The notes under the pieces: generated by a model
Seen by the model: the letters and a program-made list of their open reading frames with translations, nothing else
Database searches by the model: none
Told to the model about the DNA's origin: nothing
Assembly (NCBI GenBank): GCA_964017045.1
Contig: OZ024802.1
Span: forward strand, 10,552,435-10,616,434
DNA length: 64,000 nucleotides
From: Omphiscola glabra
Lineage: Eukaryota > Mollusca > Gastropoda > Lymnaeidae
Reading direction: 5' to 3'
Made by a program: the position numbers and the translations under genes
In this document: positions 1 through 11,261 of the stretch, one piece after another
How positions within the stretch are numbered: position 1 is the stretch's first letter
Layout: each line of letters opens with the position of its first letter

Positions 1-41
1 GTATTAAAGGGTCGCGGCATTAGGAAGGTTGAGAACCACTG
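1..41 (-). mobile_element. Terminus of a SPIN-like hAT transposon (cut by window edge)
   Basis: The window opens inside an element. Bases 1-41 read, on the minus strand, CAGTGGTTCTCAACCTTCCT and onward, the same terminus as the short element at 21751-21938. This matches the end of the SPIN (SPACE INVADERS) hAT family as I remember it, including the stretch about a GCGGCATTAGG. Only the terminus is visible, so length and autonomy cannot be judged. Confidence 0.7.
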
Positions 42-100
42 TTGTAAGTGAAGTTAAGACACACATATAATTAGATGTAACAATGCGATGTATCAATGCC

Positions 101-273
101 CAGCAGCGTAGACAGGGGCGGGGGTGCTGAAGGGGTGGTCCACGCCCCGGGGGCACTTTTTCTTGATATGCAGAGATGGCACGTTCGGCCAACAGGAGAG
201 TTTTTTTTTCGTGGGAGGGGACGGCAAGAATCTCTACTCGCCCCGGGCGGCACTAACCGTAGCTACTCCACTG
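101..273. mobile_element. Probable degenerate hAT-like MITE
   Basis: The left end CAGCAGCGTAGACAGG and the reverse complement of the right end, CAGTGGAGTAGCTACGG, are related inverted termini of the common invertebrate CAGTGGCGTAG type. The interior holds the typical GC-rich segment with CGCCCCGGGGGCA. The flanks TCAATGCC and ATCATAGC are only loosely similar, so the target duplication is decayed or the ends are misplaced by a base. Confidence 0.45.
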
Positions 274-311
274 ATCATAGCAGTGCACAAGCAATGGATT
301 ATGTTGATGGC

Positions 312-449
312 TTTGTAAGGATGAAATATGAGCAAAAGTTTGTAAGAATGAAATATGAGCAAAAGTTTGTAAGAATGAAATATGAGCAAAAGTTTGTAAG
401 GATGAAATATGAGCAAAAGTTTGTAAGGATGAAATATGAGCAAAAGTTT
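312..449. repeat. 27-bp tandem repeat, about 5 copies
   Basis: The unit contains TTTGTAAGGATGAAATATGA followed by GCAAAAG. The period is nine codons, so the array gives an open frame of a repeated FVRMKYEQK peptide. I see no sign that this is a real protein. Confidence 0.9.
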
Positions 450-463
450 TAAAAAAATGATAC

Positions 464-597
464 GGTATGGACACCTGAAGGATCAAGAGGATGAGGAAGA
501 GGACACAAAACACCTCGAGAAATGATGTCAACAGATATGTCACAAAGATATCACAAAGCCTGGCAAGAGTTGGAAAGAGTAAGAGAGGATAGCTAGA
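464..597 (+). mobile_element. Decayed LINE 3' coding fragment
   Basis: Starting at 465 the frame reads VWTPEGSRG, stop, GRGHKTPRE and later KAWQELERVRED. This is the pattern of the extreme C-terminus of RTE/endonuclease-type LINE proteins (W.P.G+R.RGRP..TWRR, then W.ELE++A.DR), which the intact element at 31789-34794 also shows. An in-frame stop and loss of the TWRR box show it is dead. A similar fragment lies at 16255-16413. Confidence 0.45.
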
Positions 598-806
598 AAC
601 TGGAAGGCTTGTAAAGACAATGTAAATGGCTATTTCGTGCCAAAACGACCCCATCCATTGCCCCCCCCCCCTTTCGACAAAAGGGCCCCTTACAACAAGG
701 CACACTCAATAAGGGTCCTTTCTTTCTTTCTCACTCTCTCTCTGTCCACTACGACTACGGTATGTATTCTTCAACATTTTACATTTCTTACCATTACTTT
801 CCGATT

Positions 807-909
807 CATGAACCATTCAATTCAGAGATGCCCAAAAGTTCATGAACCATTCAATTCAGAGATGTCCAAAAGTTCATGAACCATTCAATTCAGAGGTGCC
901 CATAAGTTT
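807..909. repeat. 34-bp tandem repeat, 3 copies
   Basis: The unit begins CATGAACCATTCAATTCAGA and ends with a short CCCAAAAGTT segment. Three nearly identical copies occur. Confidence 0.85.
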
Positions 910-930
910 ATTGAAATATTATTCGTTGAA

Positions 931-1111
931 CATGGGCGTCATTTCAGGTTTTTTCAGGTGGTTGGGGGGGGGGGGCAAAAACTCAAATTTGGTCGGCTTG
1001 TTAAGCTGTTTTTACTGGAGGCGCCACAGTACATAGCAATTTAAATAAAACCTGATAATTCAGGGGTGGGGGGAAAGTGCCCCACTATGCTCTACCCAAA
1101 TGACGCCCCTG
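931..1111. mobile_element. Probable MITE with GGGCGTCATTT termini
   Basis: The left end CATGGGCGTCATTT and the reverse complement of the right end, CAGGGGCGTCATTT, form inverted termini. The flanks TCGTTGAA and CCTTTGAC agree at five of eight positions, as an eroded 8-bp duplication would. A G12 tract lies inside at 964-975. Confidence 0.45.
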
Positions 1112-1280
1112 CCTTTGACGTGCCAGGTAATGGCTTTTTATTCAAATACAAATTATTATATAAACACTTCAACAGCATTTTATTTGGAATAATCATACAA
1201 AAGTACGTCATTAATTTAGTCAGTGGCGACGCTCGCCTAAATGCCACCCGGGGCAAATTCGACAAATTGCGCCCTCCCCC

Positions 1281-1314
<34 letters not shown>

Positions 1315-2010
1315 TAATCAGTACAGTAGAGCGTCTACTTACGTACGCCGTGTATACGAAATTCCGGCTTATCCTAAATGCCATTGTCTTTTATAATTAT
1401 TATTATCGTGTGCAATGCGCATGTCAAATAAGATTAGCGTACTAACACCGGGAAATAATTTCGGTTCTCATATCTACTGCCTATGTAGTGACTAGACTGG
1501 GGTAATGCGATCTTCAAGCGTGTCAATTTACATAACGTTCTGCTTCTCATATAAACCACTTTTGAATATAAACTCTCCCTTTAGTTTCCTGCTCCCCCAT
1601 CCCCAAAAATAAATATAAAAAAATCGTTTAGAAAAATCCCTCGCGGTTGGGGGGGGGGGGGGGGTAAGAAAGTTTGCACTTTACTGGTACAAACAGTATA
1701 TCGCTGATGACAGGCCTTCATGAATAAATCAAGACAACTCATTTTCTTTTTCTAAACGCAAGTCATTCGGTCTTGGAAACAAAATCTTTGCGCAGAAAAA
1801 ATAAACTCCAGCCCACACCGACAACATCAGTCAACTGAGCCCGGATATATTAGACAAAAACCTGTAAAATAATGCACCATCAGTTCGGTTAATCGACACT
1901 CTACCCTCTATCTAGTCCAGCAGTGCTGCTGCTAATAAGAATGTTTAATTCTAATATTATGCAACATAGGTTCATTCCTTTATGTATACAGTTTGATTTA
2001 TGCTACACTG
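1112..2010. other. Intergenic, no feature recognised
   Basis: AT-rich sequence with A runs near 1280-1310 and a G16 tract at 1649-1664. A MITE-like end (CAGTGGCGACGCTCG) stands at about 1223 without a visible partner. No coding signal is seen. Confidence 0.5.
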
Positions 2011-4990
2011 GCCATTTACAGATGGATTAAAGCTGGTCATATACAGATGGATTAAAGCTGGTCATTTACAGATGGATTAAAGCTGGTCATATACAGATGG
2101 ATTAAAGCTGGTCATTTACGATGGATTAAAGTTGGTCATTTACAGATGGATTAAAGCTGGTCATTTACAGATGGATTAAAGCTGGTCATTTACAGATGGA
2201 TTAAAGCTGGTCATTTACAGATGGATTAAAGCTGGTCATTTACAGATGGATTAAAGCTGGTCATTTACAGATGGATTAAAGCTGTTCATTTACATATGGA
2301 TTAAAGCGGGTCATTTACAGATGGATTAAAGCTGGTCATTTACGATGGTTTAAAGCTGGTCATTTACGATGGATTAAAGCTGGTCATTTACAGATGGATT
2401 AAAGCTGGTCATTTACAGATGGATTAAAGCTGGTCATTTACAGATGGATTAAAGCTGGTCATTTACAGATGGATTAAAGCTTGTCATTTACAGATGGATT
2501 AAAGCTGGTCATTTACAGATGGATTAAAGCTGGTCATTTACAGATGGATTAAAGCTGGTCATTTACAGATGGATTAAAGCTGGTCATTTACAGATGGATT
2601 AAAGCTGGTCATTTACAGATGGATTAAAGCTGGTCATTTACAGATGGATTAAAGCTGGTCATTTACAGATGGATTAAAGCTGGTCATTTACAGATGGATT
2701 AAAGCTGGTCATTTACAGATGGATTAAAGCTGGTCATTTACAGATGGATTAAAGCGGGTCATTTACAGATGGATTAAAGCTGGTCATTTACGATGGATTA
2801 AAGCTGGTCATTTACGATGGATTAAAGCTGGTCATTTACAGATGGATTAAAGCTGGTCATTTACAGATGGATTAAAGCTGGTCATTTACAGATGGATTAA
2901 AGCTGGTCATTTACAGATGGATTAAAGCTGGTCATTTACAGATGGATTAAAGCTGGTCATTTACAGATGGATTAAAGCTGGTCATTTACAGATGGATTAA
3001 AGCTGGTCATTTACAGATGGATTAAAGCTGGTCATTTACAGATGGATTAAAGCTGGTCATTTACAGATGGATTAAAGCTGGTCATTTACATATGGATTAA
3101 AGCTGGTCATTTACAGATGGATTAAAGCTGGTCATTTACAGATGGATTAAAGCTGGTCATTTACAGATGGATTAAAGCTGGTCATTTACAGATGGATTAA
3201 AGCGGGTCATTTACAGATGGATTAAAGCTGGTCATTTACGATGGATTAAAGCTGGTCATTTACGATGGATTAAAGCTGGTCATTTACAGATGGATTAAAG
3301 CTGGTCATTTACAGATGGATTAAAGCTGGTCATTTACAGATGGATTAAAGCTGGTCATTTACAGATGGATTAAAGCTGGTCATTTACAGATGGATTAAAG
3401 CTGGTCATTTACAGATGGATTAAAGCTGGTCATTTACAGATGGATTAAAGCTGGTCGTTTACAGATGGATTAAAGCTGGTCATTTACAGATGGATTAAAG
3501 CTGGTCATTTACAGATGGATTAAAGCTGGTAATTTACAGATGGATTAAAGCTGGTCATTTACATATGGATTAAAGCTGGTCATTTACAGATGGATTAAAG
3601 CTGGTCATTTACAGATGGATTAAAGCTGGTCATTTACAGATGGATTAAAGCTGGTCATTTACATATGGATTAAAGCTGGTCATTTACATATGGATTAAAG
3701 CTGGTCATTTACAGATGGATTAAAGCTGGTCATTTACAGATGGATTAAAGCTGGTCATTTACAGATGGATTAAAGCTGGTCATTTACAGATGGATTAAAG
3801 CTGGTCATTTACAGATGGATTAAAGCTGGTCATTTACAGATGGATTAAAGCTGGTCATTTACAGATGGATTAAAGCTGGTCATTTACGATGGATTAAAGC
3901 TGGTCATTTACGGTGGATTAAAGCTGGTCATTTACAGATGGATTAAAGCTGGTCATTTACAGATGGATTAAAGCTGGTCATTTACATATGGATTAAAGCT
4001 GGTCATTTACAGAGGGATTAAAGCTGGTCATTTACAGATGGATTAAAGCTGGTCATTTACAGATGGATTAAAGCTGGTCATTTACGGTGGATTAAAGCTG
4101 GTCATTTACAGATGGATTAAAGCTGTTCATTTACAGATGGATTAAAGCTGGTCATTTACAGATGGATTAAAGCTGGTCATTTACAGATGGATTAAAGCTG
4201 GTCATTTACAGATGGATTAAAGCTGGTCGTTTACAGATGGATTAAAGCTGGTCATTTACAGATGGATTAAAGCTGGTCATTTACAGATGGATTAAAGCTG
4301 GTCATTTACAGATGGATTAAAGCTGGTCATTTACAGATGGATTAAAGCTGGTCTTTTACGATGGATTAAAGCTGGTCATTTACAGATGGATTAAAGCTGG
4401 TCATTTACATATGGATTAAAGCTGGTCATTTACAGATGGATTAAAGCGGGTCATTTACAGATGGATTAAAGCTGGTCATTTACGATGGATTAAAGCTGGT
4501 CATTTACGATGGATTAAAGCTGGTCATTTACAGATGGATTAAAGCTGGTCATTTACAGATGGATTAAAGCTGGTCATTTACGATGGATTAAAGCTGGTCA
4601 TTTACGATGGATTAAAGCTGGTCATTTACAGATGGATTAAAGCTGGTCATTTACAGATGGATTAAAGCTGGTCATTTACGATGGATTAAAGCTGGTCATT
4701 TACGGTGGATTAAAGCTGGTCATTTACAGATGGATTAAAGCTGGTCATTTACAGATGGATTAAAGCTGGTCATTTACAGATGGATTAAAGCTGGTCATTT
4801 ACGATGGATTAAAGCTGGTCATTTACAGATGGATTAAAGCTGGTCATTTACAGATGGATTAAAGCTGGTCATTTACAGATGGATTAAAGCTGGTCATTTA
4901 CAGATGGATTAAAGCTGGTCATTTACAGATGGATTAAAGCTGGTCATTTACAGATGGATTAAAGCTGGTCATTTACAGATGGATTAAAGC
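2011..4990. repeat. Satellite array, 25-bp unit, about 120 copies
   Basis: The unit contains GGATTAAAGCTGGTCATTT preceded by ACAGAT. Most copies are 25 bp; a recurring 24-bp variant has ACGATGG instead of ACAGATGG. Rare variants (AGCGGG in place of AGCTGG, ACATATGG in place of ACAGATGG) recur at 2305, 2753 and 3201, exactly 448 bp apart, and again at 4445, which reveals a higher-order unit of 18 monomers. At 4990 the array is followed after about 30 bp by a LINE tail. Confidence 0.97.
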
Positions 4991-5019
4991 AACAAATCAA
5001 AATATGATGACATTTAAAT

Positions 5020-5392
5020 CTTCTTCTTCTTCTTCTATATATTAAGGGCCCACGATCAATTTATTGATCATTATGGCTCCTATGAATGTAGATGGGATTT
5101 GCAATGTCTCTGTGCCTGGTGTTGATGAGGATATTTCACTGGTTACAAGAGTAATTGTGTGAGGGTATCATGCGCTAGTGGTTGGAAGGCCTGAGGCAAT
5201 AGACGCAAATGAGTCAAGTTGTCGCCTCAACTGTTCCTTTTGGAAGCTTGTTCCAGTCCCTGATTGTCTTTGGTAGGAATGAGCAGTTCCTATACTGGCT
5301 TCTCGCTGGTATGAGCCGGAACTGACTGTCATGGCCTCGTCGCTGTCTATGGGGGAGAGGGACAAGTTTCTGTTTAATGCCAGAGCAGTGGA
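5020..5392 (-). mobile_element. 5'-truncated Jockey/CR1-like LINE 3' end
   Basis: The minus strand reads an RT C-terminal tail: QRRGHDSQFRLIPARSQYRN, then CSFLPKTIRDWNKLPKGTVE, then a premature stop. The motif SFLPKTIRDWN-LP is the characteristic end of the ORF2 protein in Jockey/CR1-type LINEs of molluscs. About 240 bp of 3' untranslated sequence follows and ends in a (GAA)n tail, seen as TTCTTC repeats at 5020-5036. A sister copy lies on the plus strand at 51290-51640. Confidence 0.7.
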
Positions 5393-5554
5393 CTAGCCCA
5401 TTATTTATCTTGTTATTATTATTTATGATTTTCCCCTTAAAATAATACCTTAAACAGCCTAATTGTCCCCACTGTTAAGACACCGGTGTTCAATTTGAGG
5501 ACACTTATGTTATAGTCAAATACTTTGTAAGACAGAGAATAAAAAAAAAATTAA

Positions 5555-5850
5555 TAGTGCTGAAGTTAGCGATCAGGAATTAATGATGGCCAAATCTTAT
5601 CCAGTGTTGAAGTTAGCGCTTTCCTAATCAGGAATTAATGTTGGCCAAATCTTATCCAGTGCTGAAGTTAGCGATCAGGAATTGATGATGGCCAAATCTT
5701 ATCCAGTGCTGAAGTTAGCGATCAGGAATTAATGATGACCAAATCTTATCAAGTGCTGAAGTTAGCGTTATCCAAATCAGGAATTAATGATGGCCAAATC
5801 TTATCCAGTGCTGAAGTTAGCGATCAGGAATTAATGATGGCCAAATCTTA
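5555..5850. repeat. 47-60 bp tandem repeat, 6 copies
   Basis: The unit contains AGTGCTGAAGTTAGCGATCA and GGCCAAATCTTATCC. Two copies carry a 12-14 bp insertion before the ATCAGGAATT segment, so long and short units are mixed. Confidence 0.85.
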
Positions 5851-6200
5851 CCTGTTTACCCCCGAGTTAGTGTTACCGTAGTTTTCTGCTCTCAAAAAAT
5901 GTAGTTTCAAGCTCCAAAGAATAGTTTGGTCAAAGAAAGAGGGTGGGGGGCTGGTTCGCAACCAAAATACAAGTCGTGTTTGTGTTAGGAAATACACTCA
6001 ACTGCTTATACAAGTTAACACAAATACATATACACGATATAGTCCTGCGATTGGTTTCATAAGTCTTAATGATGAGAACAGGTCTTAGGTAAGCAGTTAA
6101 GTATTAACAAAGCAATTCTCTAAAAGATAATATTCTGGTTGGACTATTGAGATCAAGACCGCAAAGACAATAACAGATAATCTCATTCGATTCCTTACGG
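5851..6200. other. Intergenic, no feature recognised
   Basis: Unique AT-rich sequence between a minisatellite and a hAT MITE. No coding or RNA signal is seen. Confidence 0.5.
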
Positions 6201-6427
6201 CAGGCCTGCACAACATACGGCCCGCGGGCCACATGCGGCCCGCCAGTACCCACTTGGAAGCCCACGAAGTAACGAAATACTCTTTTTTATTATTATTTTC
6301 ATAATAGCTTTCTCCCCTTGTCCTATTATCTTTCGGCCCGCACAAGTTTTTCATAAAATATTATGGCCTGCATAAGTTTTTCATAAGGTTTTACGGCCCG
6401 CCTTACATTTTGAGTTATGCAGGCCTG
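6201..6427. mobile_element. hAT MITE with perfect 8-bp target duplication
   Basis: The termini are CAGGCCTGCACAAC and, reversed, CAGGCCTGCATAAC. The element is bounded on both sides by the same 8 bp, CCTTACGG (6193-6200 and 6428-6435), as hAT transposition produces. The 227-bp interior has several GGCCCGC motifs and no open frame, so it is a non-autonomous element mobilised in trans. Confidence 0.85.
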
Positions 6428-6718
6428 CCTTACGGTGTTAACATAAATAATGCGGTAACTTTGCACTGAAAACAACCAAATAAAAAAATTAAAAAATTAG
6501 CCAAACAAACGAACAAACTTCCGAAACCGTAGTTTTTTTTAAATGCTGGTCGTAGTGCCGCAGTCTTAGGCTTAAAAACGTAGTAATTACTACGGCAAAA
6601 GCTTAAAACAAAAACAGGTCTGATTATATAAAAATCAGAAAAGATCCCCCCCCCCATACTTTTAGTCTTTACAGGGGATAAATAATTCTTTCCAATAAAT
6701 CAACAATCAACCGTCCCA
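6428..6718. other. Intergenic, no feature recognised
   Basis: AT-rich unique sequence with a short C run near 6648. No gene is seen. Confidence 0.5.
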
Positions 6719-7026
6719 CACCCTCCAGCCACTTCTACCACCCCTCCAGCCACTTCTACCACCCTCTCCAGCCACTTCTACCACCCTCTCCAGCCCCTTC
6801 TACCACCCCTCCAGCCACTTCTACCACCCTCTCCAGCCACTTCTACCACCCCCTCCAGCCACTTCTACCACCCCTCCAGCCACTTCTCCACCCCCTCCAG
6901 CCACTTCTACCACCCCTTCCAGCCACTTCTACCCCCCCTCCAGCCACTTCTACCACCCCTCCAGCCACTTCTACCAACCCCTCCAGCCACTTCTACCACC
7001 CCCTCCAGCCACTTCTACCACCCCTT
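6719..7026. repeat. 20-21 bp tandem repeat, about 15 copies
   Basis: The unit is CCTCCAGCCACTTCTACCAC with variable C count. The plus strand is C-rich with one G per unit, so the array is strongly strand-asymmetric. Confidence 0.92.
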
Positions 7027-8315
7027 CAACGACACCAGTGTTTGGAATCTAACATATTTTGCCCAATTTGGGGGGGGGGGACTGGCGGTGTTGCGGTGAC
7101 GTCACAGCCAGTGTCCCAGTGGAGCCCAAGTGTGAGCGATAGTGTGTGAACAATTGCTATGGTAACCGCAGGAAACCACGGGGCAAACATGACTTTGTTA
7201 AACTGTGGAAATGACCGGGTTCGATGACACGGGGCCGGACGGTGGACGCCTTCGTGGCCGCGTCTCTGACAGGCTACTCGGTCTTACAGACCTACGTCGC
7301 TGCAGCGAACACAGGCGCGTCTCTGACGTGTGAAGCTTTGCGAGTTTTTGAGTCACTGGGACGCATCTATTGACAAATTATTTTTTTGTTATTGTAACAT
7401 TGACTTAAAAAAATAATTTAGAAATAAATTTTGAATGGCTGTTAACTTGTCGAAAATGTCAAACAAAAGATGTATACGTCAGCAAAAATAGTTCACATGA
7501 TCGATAAACGTCACCAAAAATAGTGCACACCATCGACACCGTATCATAACGAAAGAACAAACCAATTTGCATGGTGGATTGTTATTATTCCAATGGAATT
7601 TTATTGGAAATGAATTTTTTAATTGAAGATCTTAGTGCTAAAAGTACTTAAGTCACAAAATACACATTTTGAGATAATCAATTTCAAATATTTGTTTCGT
7701 CTATAAAATGGGATCATTTTAATAATTTTTCTCGTTTAATTAAGGTACTTAGGCACATTTTAATGTGTTCAAATTTTTGCAGTGCACTTGGCTCAACCGT
7801 ATAAGAAAAGGTCACAGTTTAGATTGATTTTGACAAAATGTGACTTAAGTACTTTTAGCACTGTCTTCAATTATTTAAAAAGATGTTTTCAAAGGAAGGT
7901 GCGAGTGAGAAATGGGGAAAACACAAACTATTTAATTTATATTTATTTATATTTATTTCTTCCCATTCTTCTCTTTGGATTTTTAAAAGTGTATTTTATC
8001 ATTTAATTCTATATTGCGGTCTTATCTCCAGACGATTTTTAAGGTCCCCTTATGTTGGTGCCGGTGCGAGTGCCCCATTCACTCTCCCACTTTCCTTTTT
8101 TTCCCCCGCACGCCCCTGCACATCATAGAAAAATAAAGCTTCTGAGCAATCATCTCTGTGAAAGAGAGTGTTACCAAAATAACCATTGCTGAACTGATTT
8201 TAAACAAGAAGTTTGGAAACTTTGACCATGAATTTTAATCTAATATATTCAATTTAAGGCTTTATAAGTGTCGAAAAAAAAATGTATTTAAAAAAAGTGC
8301 TTTATCGAATTGCTT
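7027..8315. other. Intergenic, no gene recognised
   Basis: A GC-richer patch (about 7070-7340) with a palindromic TGACGTCA at 7097-7104 is followed by AT-rich unique DNA. A MITE-like end with CGCACGCCCCTG occurs near 8110. Short open frames here show no recognisable domain. Confidence 0.45.
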
Positions 8316-8355
8316 GACTGGTTGGTCGACTGGTTGGTCGACTGGTTGGTTGACT
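8316..8355. repeat. 12-bp tandem repeat, about 3 copies
   Basis: The unit is GACTGGTTGGTC. Confidence 0.85.
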
Positions 8356-9420
8356 GCTAGAAATTACAAAACGATATTTTTACCACGCATACAAAATTAA
8401 TTGACCTACAATTGCCCAAGGACTATTATTATACAGGAGGTGGACCAAAGTTTTGAAATGTTTACAGTAAGTATATGTGCGTGAAATCGATCAAGCACTA
8501 GGCAAATATTGACCAGTGAGCCATCTGTATTGGTTACATAGCGTTTCGACCACATCGTCAAAGTTATGCCGACTCTACAATCAATTTCATACACTGGTAT
8601 CTTCAGTTTTTAAATCTTACACAGTGACCTTTGAACCCACCCTTTTATTTTCCATAAGGAAGAACTTACAACGTCATCGATTTTGTTTCCTTCTCATGTG
8701 ACGTCATATGTAAACACAGATGACTGCGCCAACATGTCACCCAAACCAGTAAACAAACAAACAAGGGGTTTGGGGGGGGGGGGGGAATCAAATTTCATAC
8801 GATGAGGTGATGGGCTGAATCTGGGTCAGGGTCTCAGACGTGTCACTATGACTGACGCCAGAGATATACCATAAACTTAAGGCGTGCATTTATTTGGAAC
8901 ATAATACATACGGTTTGTGTGTGTGTGTGTGGGGGGTATGGGGTGGAGCTTGGGTGGGTGCTGTCATCAAGCCGAGAGAATGGAAATAAGACATACAAGA
9001 TGGGAAAAGCAAACTGAATGATGTCATTTTTTTGTGAGCCTCCTTTTCAGAGGTTTACATAAGACTTACTCTTAGTAGTCTTAGACAACTAGACAAAATA
9101 TGCGTCGAGAAACAAGTCGACATTTTTTAAATAAACATTTGTATTCCAAACTGCTTGAAGATAATCAGTTTTGTTTTGATATTTCAAAAGTAATTTACAG
9201 CGAATCTTTTAATAGTTCCACGCCCCTGGGTCTCATTGAGGCTCCTTTGAAAATACAACCCGGACCACATGGCCTGGCTCCCCACCCCCTTTTTTTTGGT
9301 GTCCCACCCCCACTCCAGCTTCCCCCCCCCCCTCACTTTGAATCGACATGAATTCGGTTGTTTTGTCTATTTTGTTGTATGTTTTGTATTCAAACAAAGT
9401 GGAGGAACAAAAGGAGGCAG
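8356..9420. other. Intergenic, no feature recognised
   Basis: Unique sequence with a G14 tract at 8772-8785, a short GT run near 8915 and a TGACGTCA at 8699-8706. No domain-bearing reading frame is seen. Confidence 0.45.
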
Positions 9421-9777
9421 GCAAGTCGCAGGGGAGGGCTGAATTGATTACTCCAAAAGTAAGTCCGCAAGGGAAAGCTGAATTGATTACTCCAAAAGTA
9501 AGTCCGCAAGGGAGGGCTGAATTACTCCAAAAGTAAGCCCGCAAGGGAGAGCTATGGATTGATTACTCCAAAGTAACTATGAAGGGGAGGGCTGAATTGA
9601 TTACTCCAAAAGTAAGTCCGCAAGGGAGAACTAAATTGATTACTCCAAAAGTAAGTCCGCAAGGGAGAACTAAATTGATTACTCCAAAAGTAAGTCTGCA
9701 AAAGGAGAGCTGAAGTGATTACTCGAAAAGTAAGGTTGCAAGAGAGTGCTGGATTGATTACTCCAAAAGTAAGTAGT
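9421..9777. repeat. About 39-bp tandem repeat, about 9 copies
   Basis: The unit contains ATTGATTACTCCAAAAGTAA and GTCCGCAAGGGAG. Copies diverge toward the right end, where point changes and small deletions appear. Confidence 0.9.
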
Positions 9778-10036
9778 TGGGTCAGCGTGAAAAGGCAATA
9801 TGGATGTTTCTTTTACCGGCTTCCAAAATAATTATTTCTTGGCATCCGATCTGAGGGTCGTGATGTCACCACGATGGTTTATTTAGGGTTGTATCTGAGT
9901 TTACATCGGTTCAAAGCTGGCCGAGTTATGATAACAACACAACTCTTTGATGGGCAAGGGTAATATCGCGTGGAGAGAAGGGAAAACATACCTTTATGGA
10001 TGTAGAATCGGCACTAGATATATTCAAGGGAAAATT

Positions 10037-10041
<5 letters not shown>

Positions 10042-10071
<30 letters not shown>

Positions 10072-10145
10072 AGAGAAGAGAGAGAGAGAGAGAGTGAAAG
10101 AGTGAAAAGGGGTGAGCGACACAGAAAGAGTGAGAGAGAGAAAAT
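10042..10145. repeat. (GA)n microsatellite, interrupted
   Basis: GAGAGA runs with AGAGAAGAG and AGTGA interruptions on the plus strand. With the array that follows it forms a long purine-biased stretch. Confidence 0.9.
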
Positions 10146-10294
10146 GTATGAAAAAATGTGTAACGTCATACACAAATCAGGGAGGTCAACAGCAGAAGCA
10201 GAACGAGAAAAAAAGAGAATGGTTGAATCTAGAGATGACTGTAAACTAAAAGGTGAGAGAAACAACTTACTTTAATATCTGAAAGATGGCTGGA

Positions 10295-10912
10295 GAAGGA
10301 GGTAAGAGTAGTGAGGCAACAAGGGAAAGGAGGTAAGAGTGGTGAGGCAACCAGGGAGGAGTCAGGAGTTGTGAGGCAACAAGGGAGAAGGAGGTAAGAG
10401 TGGTGAGACAACCAGGGAGGAGTCAGGAGTTGTGAGGCAACAAGGGAGAAGGAAGTAAGAGTAGTGAGGCAACAAGGGAAAGGAGGTAAGAGTGGTGAGG
10501 CAACAAGGGAGGAGTTAGGAGTTGTGAGGCAACAAGGGAGAAGGAGGTAAGAGTGGTGAGGCAACAAGGGAGGAGTTAGGAGTTGTGAGACAACAAGGGA
10601 GAAGGAGGTAAGAGTGGTGAGGCAACAAGGGAGGAGTTAGGAGTTGTGAGGCAACAAGGGAAAGGAGGTAAGAGTGGTGAGGCAACAGGGGAAAGGAGGT
10701 AAGAGTGGTGAGGCAACCAGGGAGGAGTCAGGAGTTGTGAGGCAACAAGGGAGAAGGAGGTAAGAGTAGTGAGGCAACAAGGAAAGGAGGTAAGAGTGGT
10801 GAGGCAACAAGGGAGGAGTTAGGAGTTGTGAGGCAACAAGGGAGAAGGAGGTAAGAGTGGTGAAGCAACAAGGGGGAAGGAGGTAAGAGTGGTGAGGCAA
10901 CAAGGGAAATAA
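10295..10912. repeat. Purine-rich compound minisatellite, about 21 units
   Basis: Two related units alternate: GTGAGGCAACAAGGGAGAAG followed by GAGGTAAGAGT, and GTGAGGCAACAAGGGAGGAG followed by TTAGGAGTT. The plus strand is almost all purine plus T, with C mostly confined to the GGCAAC segment. Confidence 0.92.
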
Positions 10913-11261
10913 TAATGTTACCACCCGCAAGGACACCTTCACTTCGTCCGGCCTCTTCAGGGCAAGGGACGTAACTCTCGCCCGAGGCTAGCATCTCCCT
11001 GCGCTCTACGAAAACCCGGAAACACGGTCGTCTCGAAGATGTCAACATCATTACACGCCTGCAGATTGCTTCCCCTTTTCCTCTCAAATGAGAGACCGCC
11101 ATTTTATGGCGACGAGCGCCCCCCCCCCCAACCCCCGGTATTTTATGGGCGCCCAAACAAAAGCCCAAAATGCTGTCATTAATGCGTGATTGCTCATCAG
11201 TTCAATTCAAAGATCAGAGGTCACCAAGGTGCGAGAAGGTGACACTGGCATGGCTGAGAAA
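10913..11261. other. Intergenic, no feature recognised
   Basis: GC-richer unique segment with a short C run near 11122. It looks like older repeat-derived DNA but I cannot assign it. Confidence 0.4.

Noticed and set aside
2011..4990. CRISPR-like array
   Set aside because: Contiguous units without unique spacers in a eukaryotic setting; a satellite, not CRISPR.
7200..7240. tRNA-like B box in CGGGTTCGATGAC
   Set aside because: No A box or cloverleaf could be drawn at the required distance.
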